Shown here: positions 1-5,063 of the stretch, in pieces
Layout: every line of letters begins with the position of its first letter
Numbering within the stretch: position 1 is the stretch's first letter
From: Acidimicrobiia bacterium
GTDB taxonomy: Bacteria > Actinomycetota > Acidimicrobiia > Acidimicrobiales > SZUA-35
Direction: 5' to 3'
Assembly: GCA_029857855.1 (NCBI GenBank)
Contig: JAOUGG010000175.1
Coordinates: forward strand, 1-6,070
Length of the DNA stretch: 6,070 nt
Translations under genes and position numbers: made by a program
The notes under the pieces: model-generated
What the model was told of the DNA's origin: nothing
Database searches by the model: none
What the model saw: only the letters and a program-made list of their open reading frames with translations

Positions 1-211
1 CACCGATCACCGCCGATCCGCCCGCATCACGCACCGCCAGGAAGGCCAGCTCACTGGTGGCCGAGTAGATCACGAGGGCCGCTCCGAGTGTGGTCGGGAT
101 CGACACGCCACGCTCGACCATGGCCACGCTCACCGTCACCCCGACGGCGAAGTAGGTGAACGCCAGGGCCAGGTAGTCGGTCGGGCCGGGCCGGCCGGCT
201 CCTTCACTCAC
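1..211 (-). CDS. azlC: AzlC-family branched-chain amino acid permease, N-terminal part (3' end beyond window)
   Basis: Only the first 70 codons are in the window. The reading frame starts at GTG 211-209 and is open to base 1. Residues 13-31 (YLALAFTYFAVGVTVSVAM) form a first hydrophobic segment. They are followed by GVSIPTTLGAALVIYSATSE and LAFLAVRDAGGSAVIG, which match the opening of AzlC proteins, where a membrane helix precedes the SAxSELAF-type segment. AzlC is known as the large subunit of the AzlCD inner-membrane exporter of branched-chain amino acids; the small partner AzlD would be expected just downstream, outside the window. GTG 211 is the most upstream start, because the frame upstream holds no ATG or GTG before a stop at 280-278. 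No Shine-Dalgarno and no TANNNT box at -12 to -7 precede it. Instead the start codon directly abuts the second copy (in transcription order) of a 47-bp palindromic repeat. A later start is possible. The family call rests on recalled similarity over a short stretch. Confidence 0.72.
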   Translation of the reverse strand, partial: MSEGAGRPGPTDYLALAFTYFAVGVTVSVAMVERGVSIPTTLGAALVIYSATSELAFLAVRDAGGSAVIG

Positions 212-258
212 TTCTGGCGGCTCACGGGCCCGGTTTTGGTGGTCTGGGGCCGCCAGTT
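212..258. repeat. 47-bp direct repeat, copy adjacent to azlC start
   Basis: This stretch is identical, base for base, to 283-329 (offset 71 bp). Its ends are inverted repeats: CTGGCGGC at 214-221 pairs with GCCGCCAG at 249-256. A smaller palindrome, CGGGCCCG, lies inside at 225-232. In RNA from the minus strand it could fold into a hairpin with an 8-bp GC-rich stem. No T-run follows, so it is not a standard Rho-independent terminator. It ends one base before the azlC GTG codon. Confidence 0.85.
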
Positions 259-282
259 TGGATTGGCTGGTCGGCCGTCACG

Positions 283-329
283 TTCTGGCGGCTCACGGGC
301 CCGGTTTTGGTGGTCTGGGGCCGCCAGTT
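283..329. repeat. 47-bp direct repeat, copy nearer the DUF664 gene
   Basis: This is a perfect duplicate of 212-258, separated from it by a unique 24-bp spacer (259-282). It carries the same inverted terminal arms (285-292 and 320-327) and inner palindrome. Together the two copies and spacer occupy 118 bp of the 129-bp gap between the DUF664 gene and azlC. The function is unknown. It could be a REP/MITE-like mobile palindrome, an mRNA-stabilising or attenuating hairpin pair, or a pair of protein-binding sites. Confidence 0.85.
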
Positions 330-340
330 GGCCGGGGTCG

Positions 341-877
341 TCAACCGGCGGTATCGCCGTCGATCGACTCCCGGATGAAGTCGGCATGGCCGCAGTGGCG
401 GGCGTACTCCTCGATCATGTGGACCATGATCCACCGAAGGTTCCAGGTCTCGCCAGTCCGGGGATGCGACCGCCGCGACACCTGATCCAATGACTCGACC
501 GCCTCCTCCCGGGCCCGGGCGTCGGCGACGGCGGCCTCGAAGGCCGCGATCAACTCGTCGATCGACAACGACTGGGCGTGGGTCATCTCCGCGTCGGGGT
601 CGGCATCGAAGTCGAACGCGGCGGACCGCTCGCTGAAGTCCTCGCCGTCGAAACGGACCCGGAACCAGTGCTCCTCGACGAGCGTCATGTGGCCGATCAG
701 CCTCGACAGGGTCAGCGTCGACGGAGGCAGCGCGATCTGAAGTTGCTCGACGGTCAGCCCCCAGGCCCGGTCGATCAGCGCCGCCCGGTAATAGTCGAGG
801 AAATGGCGGAGCATCTCCCGTTCATCGGCGTGATTGTCGATCGGAGGCGGGGAGGGACGGGTTTCGGGCCAGGACAT
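341..877 (-). CDS. DUF664 / DinB-superfamily protein
   Basis: This 178-residue protein is the usual length for the DUF664 branch of the DinB/YfiT-like four-helix-bundle superfamily. The N-terminal part, residues 17-34 (ADEREMLRHFLDYYRAAL), and residues 46-74 with LSRLIGHMTLVEEHWFR match the family's first helices. The C-terminal part has the family hallmark around residues 146-175, a WNLRWIMVHMIEEYARHCGH segment followed by ADFIRESIDG. Family members often bind a divalent metal with three histidines; candidates here are His63 in helix 2 and His161/His164 near the end. Several related proteins act as mycothiol- or bacillithiol-dependent transferases, but no specific substrate can be read from this sequence. 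It is cytosolic, with no signal or membrane segment. The gene starts 39 bp after tdh ends. It lacks a Shine-Dalgarno but has TAGTCT at -12 to -7 of ATG 877, suggesting a leaderless transcript and supporting this start. The family call is firm; the function is unknown. Confidence 0.88.
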   Translation of the reverse strand: MSWPETRPSPPPIDNHADEREMLRHFLDYYRAALIDRAWGLTVEQLQIALPPSTLTLSRLIGHMTLVEEHWFRVRFDGEDFSERSAAFDFDADPDAEMTHAQSLSIDELIAAFEAAVADARAREEAVESLDQVSRRSHPRTGETWNLRWIMVHMIEEYARHCGHADFIRESIDGDTAG

Positions 878-883
878 CGGCCA

Positions 884-889
884 AGACTA
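884..889 (-). promoter_or_regulatory. Candidate leaderless -10 box for the DUF664 gene
   Basis: On the minus strand TAGTCT occupies exactly -12 to -7 relative to the A of ATG 877. It fits the TANNNT -10 pattern of leaderless actinobacterial genes, whose transcription starts at the start codon. There is no Shine-Dalgarno in the preceding bases. It would give the DUF664 gene a promoter independent of kbl-tdh. The match is short, so chance is possible. Confidence 0.4.
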
Positions 890-916
890 CCGCCGACCCC
901 CATCGCCCGCCCGGGA

Positions 917-1966
917 TTACACCGGGTCGTCCCAGGTCATCAACACCTTTGCCGCATCGCCGCTCCCAACCGCATCGAACGCGGCCTCGAAGTCGCGCAC
1001 GTGATATCGACGACCGATGATGGGATGGATGTCGAGACCGTCGGACAACAGGGCCGCCGCTTTGTACCAGGTGTCGAACAGCTTCCGGCCGTAGATGCCG
1101 TGGATGGTGAGCCCCTTGAAGATCACGTCGCTCCAGTCGATGGCCGTCCCGTCGGGAACCAGGCCTAACAGCGCGATCCGGCCGCCGTGGTTCATCGCGG
1201 CGATCATCGAGGCCAGTGCCGGCGGCGCGCCGGACATCTCCAATCCGACGTCGAAACCCTCCTGCATGCCCAGTTCGGCCATGACGTCCTCGAGGCGTTC
1301 CCGACCGACGTTGACGGCTCTGGTGGCACCGACCTCCTCCGCCACCTTCAACCGGTGGTCGTTGAGGTCGGTCACGACGACGTGGCGGGCCCCGGCCCGC
1401 TGGGCGATCGGTGCGGCCATCAGCCCGATCGGTCCAGCCCCGGTGATGAGTACGTCCTCGCCGACCAGGTCGTAGGTCAGCGCGGTGTGCACCGCGTTGC
1501 CGAGCGGATCGAGTACGGCGGCGGTGTCGTCGTCGATGTGATCGGGAATCTCGTAGACGTTGAACGCCGGCACCACCACGTACTCGGCGAATGCCCCGTC
1601 GCGCTGCACGCCGACACCGACGGTGTTGCGGCACAGATGACGGCGCCCGGCGCGGCAGTTGCGGCAGTGGCCACAGGTGATGTGTCCCTCACCCGAGACC
1701 CGGGTTCCCACCTCAACGCCGGTGACATGATCGCCGACCTCGGCCACGGTGCCCATGAACTCGTGGCCCAGCGTCAGCGGCGGGGGAACGGTGGCGGCCG
1801 CCCACTCGTCCCACTGATAGATGTGGAGATCGGTGCCGCAGATCGCCATCCGCTTGACCTCGATGAGGACATCGTCGGAGCCGACCTCCGGCCGCGGCAC
1901 CTCACACAGCTGGAGGCCGGGGCCGGCCTCGGTCTTGCGCAGGGCCTGCATGGTCGCCGCCCCCAT
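917..1966 (-). CDS. tdh: L-threonine 3-dehydrogenase (zinc-dependent)
   Basis: The enzyme oxidises L-threonine with NAD+ to 2-amino-3-ketobutyrate, which Kbl (adjacent gene) converts to glycine. From ATG 1966 the protein has 349 residues, against 341 in E. coli, and lines up with it nearly end to end. Numbering from ATG 1966, the catalytic zinc ligands are Cys43 (AICGTD), His68 and Glu69 (GHE). The structural zinc cysteines are 98, 101, 104 and 112, within the diagnostic [14 protein letters not shown] block, which includes His95. The nucleotide-binding loop is GAGPIG at 176-181, with the NAD-selecting Asp200 at the end of the next strand. The segments [20 protein letters not shown] and [10 protein letters not shown] are also typical. 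Start choice: a GGAGGT at 1981-1976 lies 9 nt before ATG 1966 and 6 nt before GTG 1969. The ATG at 1951 matches E. coli Met1 best but sits 24 nt away. The kbl stop codon shares one base with ATG 1966, indicating translational coupling. Confidence 0.97.
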   Translation of the reverse strand: MGAATMQALRKTEAGPGLQLCEVPRPEVGSDDVLIEVKRMAICGTDLHIYQWDEWAAATVPPPLTLGHEFMGTVAEVGDHVTGVEVGTRVSGEGHITCGHCRNCRAGRRHLCRNTVGVGVQRDGAFAEYVVVPAFNVYEIPDHIDDDTAAVLDPLGNAVHTALTYDLVGEDVLITGAGPIGLMAAPIAQRAGARHVVVTDLNDHRLKVAEEVGATRAVNVGRERLEDVMAELGMQEGFDVGLEMSGAPPALASMIAAMNHGGRIALLGLVPDGTAIDWSDVIFKGLTIHGIYGRKLFDTWYKAAALLSDGLDIHPIIGRRYHVRDFEAAFDAVGSGDAAKVLMTWDDPV

Positions 1967-3174
1967 CACGCCACCACCTCCAACTCGCGGCCGACGGCGA
2001 TGAACGCCTCGATCGCCCGATCGAGCTGCTCGGTGGAATGGGCCGCGCTCATCTGGGTGCGGATGCGGGCCGTGTCGCGGGGCACCACCGGGAACGAGAA
2101 GGCCGTGACGTAGACGTCTCGGTCGAGGAGCCGCCGGGCGAACTCGGCAGCCAGGACCGCATCACCGAGCATCACCGGGATGATCGGATGACCTCGCCCG
2201 GCGAGCGTGAATCCGGCCGCCCCCATGGCCGACCGGAAGTGGGCGGCGTTGGCCGCGATCCGGTCCCGCAGGTCGTCGCCGGCCCGGGCCAACTCGATGG
2301 CCTTGATCGCCCCGGCCACCAGTGGGGGAGCGACGGCGTTGGAGAACAGATAGGGGCGGGCCCGCTGGCGGAGCAGATCGACGATCTCGGAGCGGGCGGC
2401 CACGAAGCCGCCCATCCCGCCGCCGAGTGCCTTGCCCAGTGTGCTGGTGACGATGTCGACCCGATCGGACACCCCGTGCAGCGCCGGCGTTCCCCGACCT
2501 TCCGGGCCGATGAACCCGGTGGCGTGACAGTCATCCACCATCACGAGGCAGCCGTGCCGATCGGCGATCTCACAGATCCCGGCCACATCGGCGGCGATGC
2601 CGTCCATCGAGAACACGCCGTCGGTGACGATCAGGATCGTGCGTGCCCCCGCAGCCTTGGCCTCACCGACCTTTGCTTCGAGATCGGTCAGGTCGCCGGT
2701 GGCGAAGCGGTGGCGGGCGGCCTTGCACAGGCGGATGCCGTCGATGATCGATGCGTGGTTGAGGGAGTCGGAGACGATGGCGTCCTCCGGCCCGAGCAGC
2801 GGTTCGAACACTGCACCGTTGGCGTCGAAACAGGCGGCGAAGGTGATGGCGTCGTCGGTGCCCAGCCACTCGGCGATCGATCGCTCGAGCCGCCGGTGCA
2901 AATCCTGGGTGCCGCAGATGAACCGCACCGACGCCATACCGAAGCCGCGGCTGTCGGTGGCCTCCCGGGCCGCGGCCATGATCTCCGGATTGTCGGCCAG
3001 CCCGAGGTAGTTGTTGGCGCACAGGTTGAGCACCGACCGGCGGACGCCGTCCTGCTCGACCTCGATCTCACCCCCTTGCGGGGAGACGATCACCCGCTCG
3101 GCCTTCCACAGCCCGTCGGCTTCGATCTCCCGCAACGACTCGGCCAACCGTTCGTAGAATGCCGTTCGACTCAT
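1966..3174 (-). CDS. kbl: Glycine C-acetyltransferase (2-amino-3-ketobutyrate CoA ligase)
   Basis: This pyridoxal-phosphate enzyme of the alpha-oxoamine synthase family cleaves 2-amino-3-ketobutyrate with CoA to glycine and acetyl-CoA, the second step of threonine breakdown started by Tdh. At 402 residues it is close to E. coli Kbl (398) and matches it along its length. Lys248 in STLGKALGG is the PLP Schiff-base lysine. Asp214 and His217 ([11 protein letters not shown]) bind the cofactor ring, with Ser189 (DGVFSMDG) and His140 ([10 protein letters not shown]) around it. Arg372 ([11 protein letters not shown]) is the substrate-carboxylate arginine. All sit at the E. coli positions plus four. 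The N-terminal [12 protein letters not shown] block is also conserved. ATG 3174 is preceded by AGGGAGGT ending 5 nt upstream. The paralogues BioF, HemA and serine palmitoyltransferase share the fold, but the overlapping tdh gene and the sequence details fix the assignment. It is cytosolic and usually a homodimer. Confidence 0.97.
   Translation of the reverse strand: MSRTAFYERLAESLREIEADGLWKAERVIVSPQGGEIEVEQDGVRRSVLNLCANNYLGLADNPEIMAAAREATDSRGFGMASVRFICGTQDLHRRLERSIAEWLGTDDAITFAACFDANGAVFEPLLGPEDAIVSDSLNHASIIDGIRLCKAARHRFATGDLTDLEAKVGEAKAAGARTILIVTDGVFSMDGIAADVAGICEIADRHGCLVMVDDCHATGFIGPEGRGTPALHGVSDRVDIVTSTLGKALGGGMGGFVAARSEIVDLLRQRARPYLFSNAVAPPLVAGAIKAIELARAGDDLRDRIAANAAHFRSAMGAAGFTLAGRGHPIIPVMLGDAVLAAEFARRLLDRDVYVTAFSFPVVPRDTARIRTQMSAAHSTEQLDRAIEAFIAVGRELEVVA
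1976..1981 (-). promoter_or_regulatory. Ribosome binding site of tdh inside the kbl 3' end
   Basis: GGAGGT on the minus strand lies within the last codons of kbl. Its spacing is 9 nt to ATG 1966, 6 nt to GTG 1969 and 24 nt to ATG 1951. It therefore favours one of the two upstream starts and implies that ribosomes finishing kbl pass directly over the tdh start region. Confidence 0.7.
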
Positions 3175-3179
3175 GATGG

Positions 3180-3187
3180 ACCTCCCT
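3180..3187 (-). promoter_or_regulatory. Strong ribosome binding site of kbl
   Basis: AGGGAGGT on the minus strand ends 5 nt before ATG 3174. It is a near-complete anti-16S match and decides the kbl start. It contrasts with the propeller, DUF664 and azlC genes, which have no recognisable Shine-Dalgarno. Confidence 0.8.
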
Positions 3188-3200
3188 GTCCAGGAGCTGA

Positions 3201-3238
3201 ATCATAGAGCCAATCACCAATCGTGTGCCGTTGACGGC
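3201..3238 (-). promoter_or_regulatory. Candidate promoter and operator region of kbl-tdh
   Basis: On the minus strand TATGAT at 3206-3201 is a one-mismatch -10 box. Seventeen bases upstream is a weak -35, GGCACA (3229-3224). Transcription would start near 3194, leaving a leader of about 20 nt with the kbl ribosome binding site. Two GATTGG copies with a 7-bp period (3222-3217 and 3215-3210) lie between the boxes. A 12-bp palindrome with arms GCCGT/ACGGC (3227-3238) overlaps the -35. Both are plausible regulator sites; no regulator is identified. Confidence 0.42.
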
Positions 3239-3287
3239 GGGGCGACCGACAGTCGGCGGCACGAGGTACGCGACCCGGGTACCCGCT

Positions 3288-4340
3288 CTACCGGACGAAG
3301 GCCAGGCCGAACGGATTCGTGCCGACCGTGACGGTCGTCGACGATCCGAAGCCGTCGTTGTCGAGATGCACCACCGAAACCTGATCGGCGGTGGCGCCGG
3401 AGTGGGTGACCCAGAGCTTTCGGCTGTCGTCGACGGTCAGGTTGTGCGGCACCGGCGGGGTGGTGTCGGCCACATCGACCACTGCGGACAGCCGACTGTC
3501 GAGCTCCCAGAGTGCGTCGGTGCCGCCACCGGCGATGTTGGTCACCAGCACCTCACCACGGTCGGTCACGTAAAGGCCATGGGCCGCCGGAACCGATGCG
3601 GCACCGAGCGGAGCCAGCGTCACCGCATGAAAGCGGCTGACCGAGCCGGCCTCCTGGGAGGCAACGTAGAGCTTTCCGCCCCGAACGAACAGGTGGGGAT
3701 CACCACCGGTGACGACCCGGCCGGTCCCGCTGAAGTCCTTCGTCGAATACTGGATCACCAGTCCGGATCCGCCACTCAGCCCCAGGACGCTGACATAGGC
3801 GTGATTTCCGGCCACGAACACGTCGTGAGGTACGCCTCCATCGGCGATCACGTCGGCGGGTAGGGCGAAGGTGGTGATGAGCGACAGGTCCTCGGTATCG
3901 ACGACACTGACCGTGGAGTTGGTCGTGCCGACGACCCACAACTGCTCCCGCATGCTGTCGATCCACTGGTGGAAGATCCCGTCACCGACGGCCACCGTGC
4001 CGACGACGTCGTAGGTTTCGTCGTCGAAAGCGACGATTGTGCTCGAACCCCGATCGCCGACGAGCACCCGGTTGTGCCGGATGTCGTGGGAGACGTACAT
4101 CGGCTCGGCGTTCCCGGCGGGAAGTGTCACCGTGGTGACGGCCAGAGAAGAGGTGTCGATGACCGAGATGTCGCCGGATCCCCGATTGGCCACGACGACG
4201 GCGCTCGACGGCGAGGTCGCCTCGGCGGTGCCCGGACTCAGCAGGGCCGCCAGGATGGTGGCCACCGTGGCCAGCACGGCCAGGAGCCGTCCGATCGACC
4301 GTGAGCGAGGAGCGAGTGCGGAGCGTGAGGTCTGAGTCAT
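3288..4340 (-). CDS. Secreted YVTN/NHL-type beta-propeller repeat protein
   Basis: The protein has 350 residues. The N-terminus (basic residues to about 18, hydrophobic 19-34, then PGTAEA before Thr42) is a good Sec signal peptide with a signal peptidase I site after Ala41. The mature part, about 46-350, shows seven repeats of about 38-48 residues, each a YVTN-like blade: VVVANRGSGDISVID (48-62), RVLVGDRGSSTIVAFD, LWVVGTTNSTVSVVD, AYVSVLGL, KLYVASQEAGSVSRF, EVLVTNIAGGGTDALWELD and LWVTHSGATADQVSVVHLD. A recurring PH-type turn gives histidines 124, 172, 216, 254 and 299 in blades 2-6; Met81 and Phe344 hold the matching place in blades 1 and 7. There is no C-terminal anchor or sorting signal, so it is probably released or held by partners outside the membrane. 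Its ligand or enzyme activity cannot be read off. It has no Shine-Dalgarno, but TAGCGT sits at -12 to -7. It follows the copper-type ATPase gene by 93 bp. The fold call is solid; the role is unknown. Confidence 0.82.
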   Translation of the reverse strand: MTQTSRSALAPRSRSIGRLLAVLATVATILAALLSPGTAEATSPSSAVVVANRGSGDISVIDTSSLAVTTVTLPAGNAEPMYVSHDIRHNRVLVGDRGSSTIVAFDDETYDVVGTVAVGDGIFHQWIDSMREQLWVVGTTNSTVSVVDTEDLSLITTFALPADVIADGGVPHDVFVAGNHAYVSVLGLSGGSGLVIQYSTKDFSGTGRVVTGGDPHLFVRGGKLYVASQEAGSVSRFHAVTLAPLGAASVPAAHGLYVTDRGEVLVTNIAGGGTDALWELDSRLSAVVDVADTTPPVPHNLTVDDSRKLWVTHSGATADQVSVVHLDNDGFGSSTTVTVGTNPFGLAFVR

Positions 4341-4346
4341 AACGGC

Positions 4347-4352
4347 ACGCTA
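4347..4352 (-). promoter_or_regulatory. Candidate leaderless -10 box for the propeller gene
   Basis: TAGCGT on the minus strand occupies -12 to -7 before the A of ATG 4340. It matches the TANNNT spacing of leaderless actinobacterial promoters, and no Shine-Dalgarno is present. It supports ATG 4340 as the true start and separate transcription from the ATPase gene. Confidence 0.4.
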
Positions 4353-4380
4353 CGTCAGGTCGTGCGGCCGCGGAGAGGAA

Positions 4381-4419
4381 GTTTCGTGAATCGTTCGACC
4401 GGTTTCGCGAATGTTTCGA
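4381..4419. repeat. Two 18-bp direct repeats with 21-bp period upstream of the propeller gene
   Basis: GTTTCGTGAATCGTTCGA (4381-4398) and GTTTCGCGAATGTTTCGA (4402-4419) agree at 15 of 18 positions and are separated by CCG. The second contains the palindrome TTCGCGAA (4404-4411). A 21-bp period is about two turns of DNA, so two proteins could sit on the same face. The sites lie 41-79 bp before ATG 4340, just upstream of where a -35 box would fall. They are operator-like, and the regulator is unknown. Confidence 0.6.
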
Positions 4420-4433
4420 TCGTGACGAGGTGG

Positions 4434-5063
4434 TCAGGGACGGAGGTCGATGCGGCGCAGCAACTGGGCGTTGGCGGCCACGATCATCGTCGACAGGCTC
4501 ATCGCCACCGCGGCGATCGCCGGCGGGAGGGTGAGACCGGCGAAGGCGAACGCGCCCGCAGCGATCGGGATGGCCAGCAGGTTGTAGCAGGTGGCCCAGA
4601 GCAGGTTCTGGACCATCTTGCGGTAGGTGGCCCGCGACAGATCGATCACGCCGATCACGCCGCGGGGATCGCTCGACGCGAGCACGACCCCGGCCGATTC
4701 GATGGCCACGTCGGTGCCGGCTCCGATGGCGATTCCGACATCGGCCCGGGCCAGGGCCGGTGCATCGTTGACGCCGTCTCCGACCATCGCCACCCGCAGA
4801 CCCCGCTGCTGCAGCTCGGCGACCTTGGCGTCCTTGTCCTCCGGAAGCACTTCGGCGAACACCTCGTCGATGTCGAGTTCGGCGGCGACGGCGTCGGCGA
4901 CCTGACGGGCATCGCCGGTGATCAGCACGACGTCGGCCCCCGCTCGTGGAGGGCGTCGACGGCGGGTCGTGATTCGGGTCGAAGCTCGTCGGCCAGCGTC
5001 ATCGCACCGGCAACCTTGCCGTCGACGACGACCCACAGCACCGACCCACCCCGATCCCGCCAC
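4434..5063 (-). CDS. copB: P1B-3 (CopB-like) copper-transporting ATPase, C-terminal fragment after frameshift
   Basis: This frame carries the last third of the ATPase. The open frame extends to 5063, but genuine homology begins only at residue 43 (ADVVLITGD), immediately after the C-run at 4937-4941. The 42 residues before it are arginine-rich out-of-frame sequence, so ATG 5063 is not a credible start. The real content includes the P-domain motifs TGD (residues 49-51) and [10 protein letters not shown] (95-104). Two membrane helices follow: 154-176 with YNLLAIP, and 181-202 with MSLST. YN-x4-P-type helix 7 and MSxST helix 8 are signatures of the CPH (P1B-3) class. Alone this piece lacks the phosphorylated aspartate and the A-domain and cannot work. 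Joined to the upstream fragment it adds 167 residues, giving 545 visible residues of a normal ATPase. The stop (TGA 4436-4434) is 93 bp before the propeller start. Confidence 0.85.
   Translation of the reverse strand: MAGSGWVGAVGRRRRQGCRCDDAGRRASTRITTRRRRPPRAGADVVLITGDARQVADAVAAELDIDEVFAEVLPEDKDAKVAELQQRGLRVAMVGDGVNDAPALARADVGIAIGAGTDVAIESAGVVLASSDPRGVIGVIDLSRATYRKMVQNLLWATCYNLLAIPIAAGAFAFAGLTLPPAIAAVAMSLSTMIVAANAQLLRRIDLRP

Noticed and set aside
212..329. CRISPR array or leader
   Set aside because: There are only two units. A 47-bp repeat with one 24-bp spacer is outside usual geometry, no third copy is seen on either side, and no cas gene is present.
212..329. Rho-independent terminator after the DUF664 gene
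   Set aside because: The hairpins are GC-rich, but neither is followed by a T-run on the minus strand, and the loops are long (27 nt).
222..434. 70-codon minus-strand frame running from the DUF664 gene through the 47-bp repeats
   Set aside because: It overlaps the DUF664 coding end in another frame, and its proline-rich end is simply the translated repeat. There is no ribosome binding site.
1187..2113. 308-codon plus-strand frame opposite tdh, and similar antisense frames opposite the propeller and ATPase genes
   Set aside because: They lie fully within firmly identified genes on the other strand and show no family motifs. Long shadow frames are expected at this G+C content.
1966..3174. Assignment as 8-amino-7-oxononanoate synthase (BioF) or 5-aminolevulinate synthase
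   Set aside because: Residue-level agreement with Kbl throughout, and the overlapping tdh gene, decide for glycine C-acetyltransferase.
2038..3207. 389-codon open frame on the plus strand antisense to kbl
   Set aside because: It mirrors a well-conserved kbl. Its composition (rich in Gly, Val, Asp, Arg, His) is that of an antisense frame in high-G+C DNA, and there is no recognisable domain or ribosome binding site.
3246..3285. Terminator from small palindromes (ccgac-a-gtcgg; cgggtacccg) after the propeller gene
   Set aside because: The stems are only 5 bp and no T-run follows. They are common in sequence this GC-rich.
3175..3287. Glycine or threonine riboswitch before kbl
   Set aside because: The predicted leader is only about 20 nt if the -10 at 3206-3201 is right. 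The whole gap is 113 bp and shows no tandem aptamer-like architecture that I can recognise.
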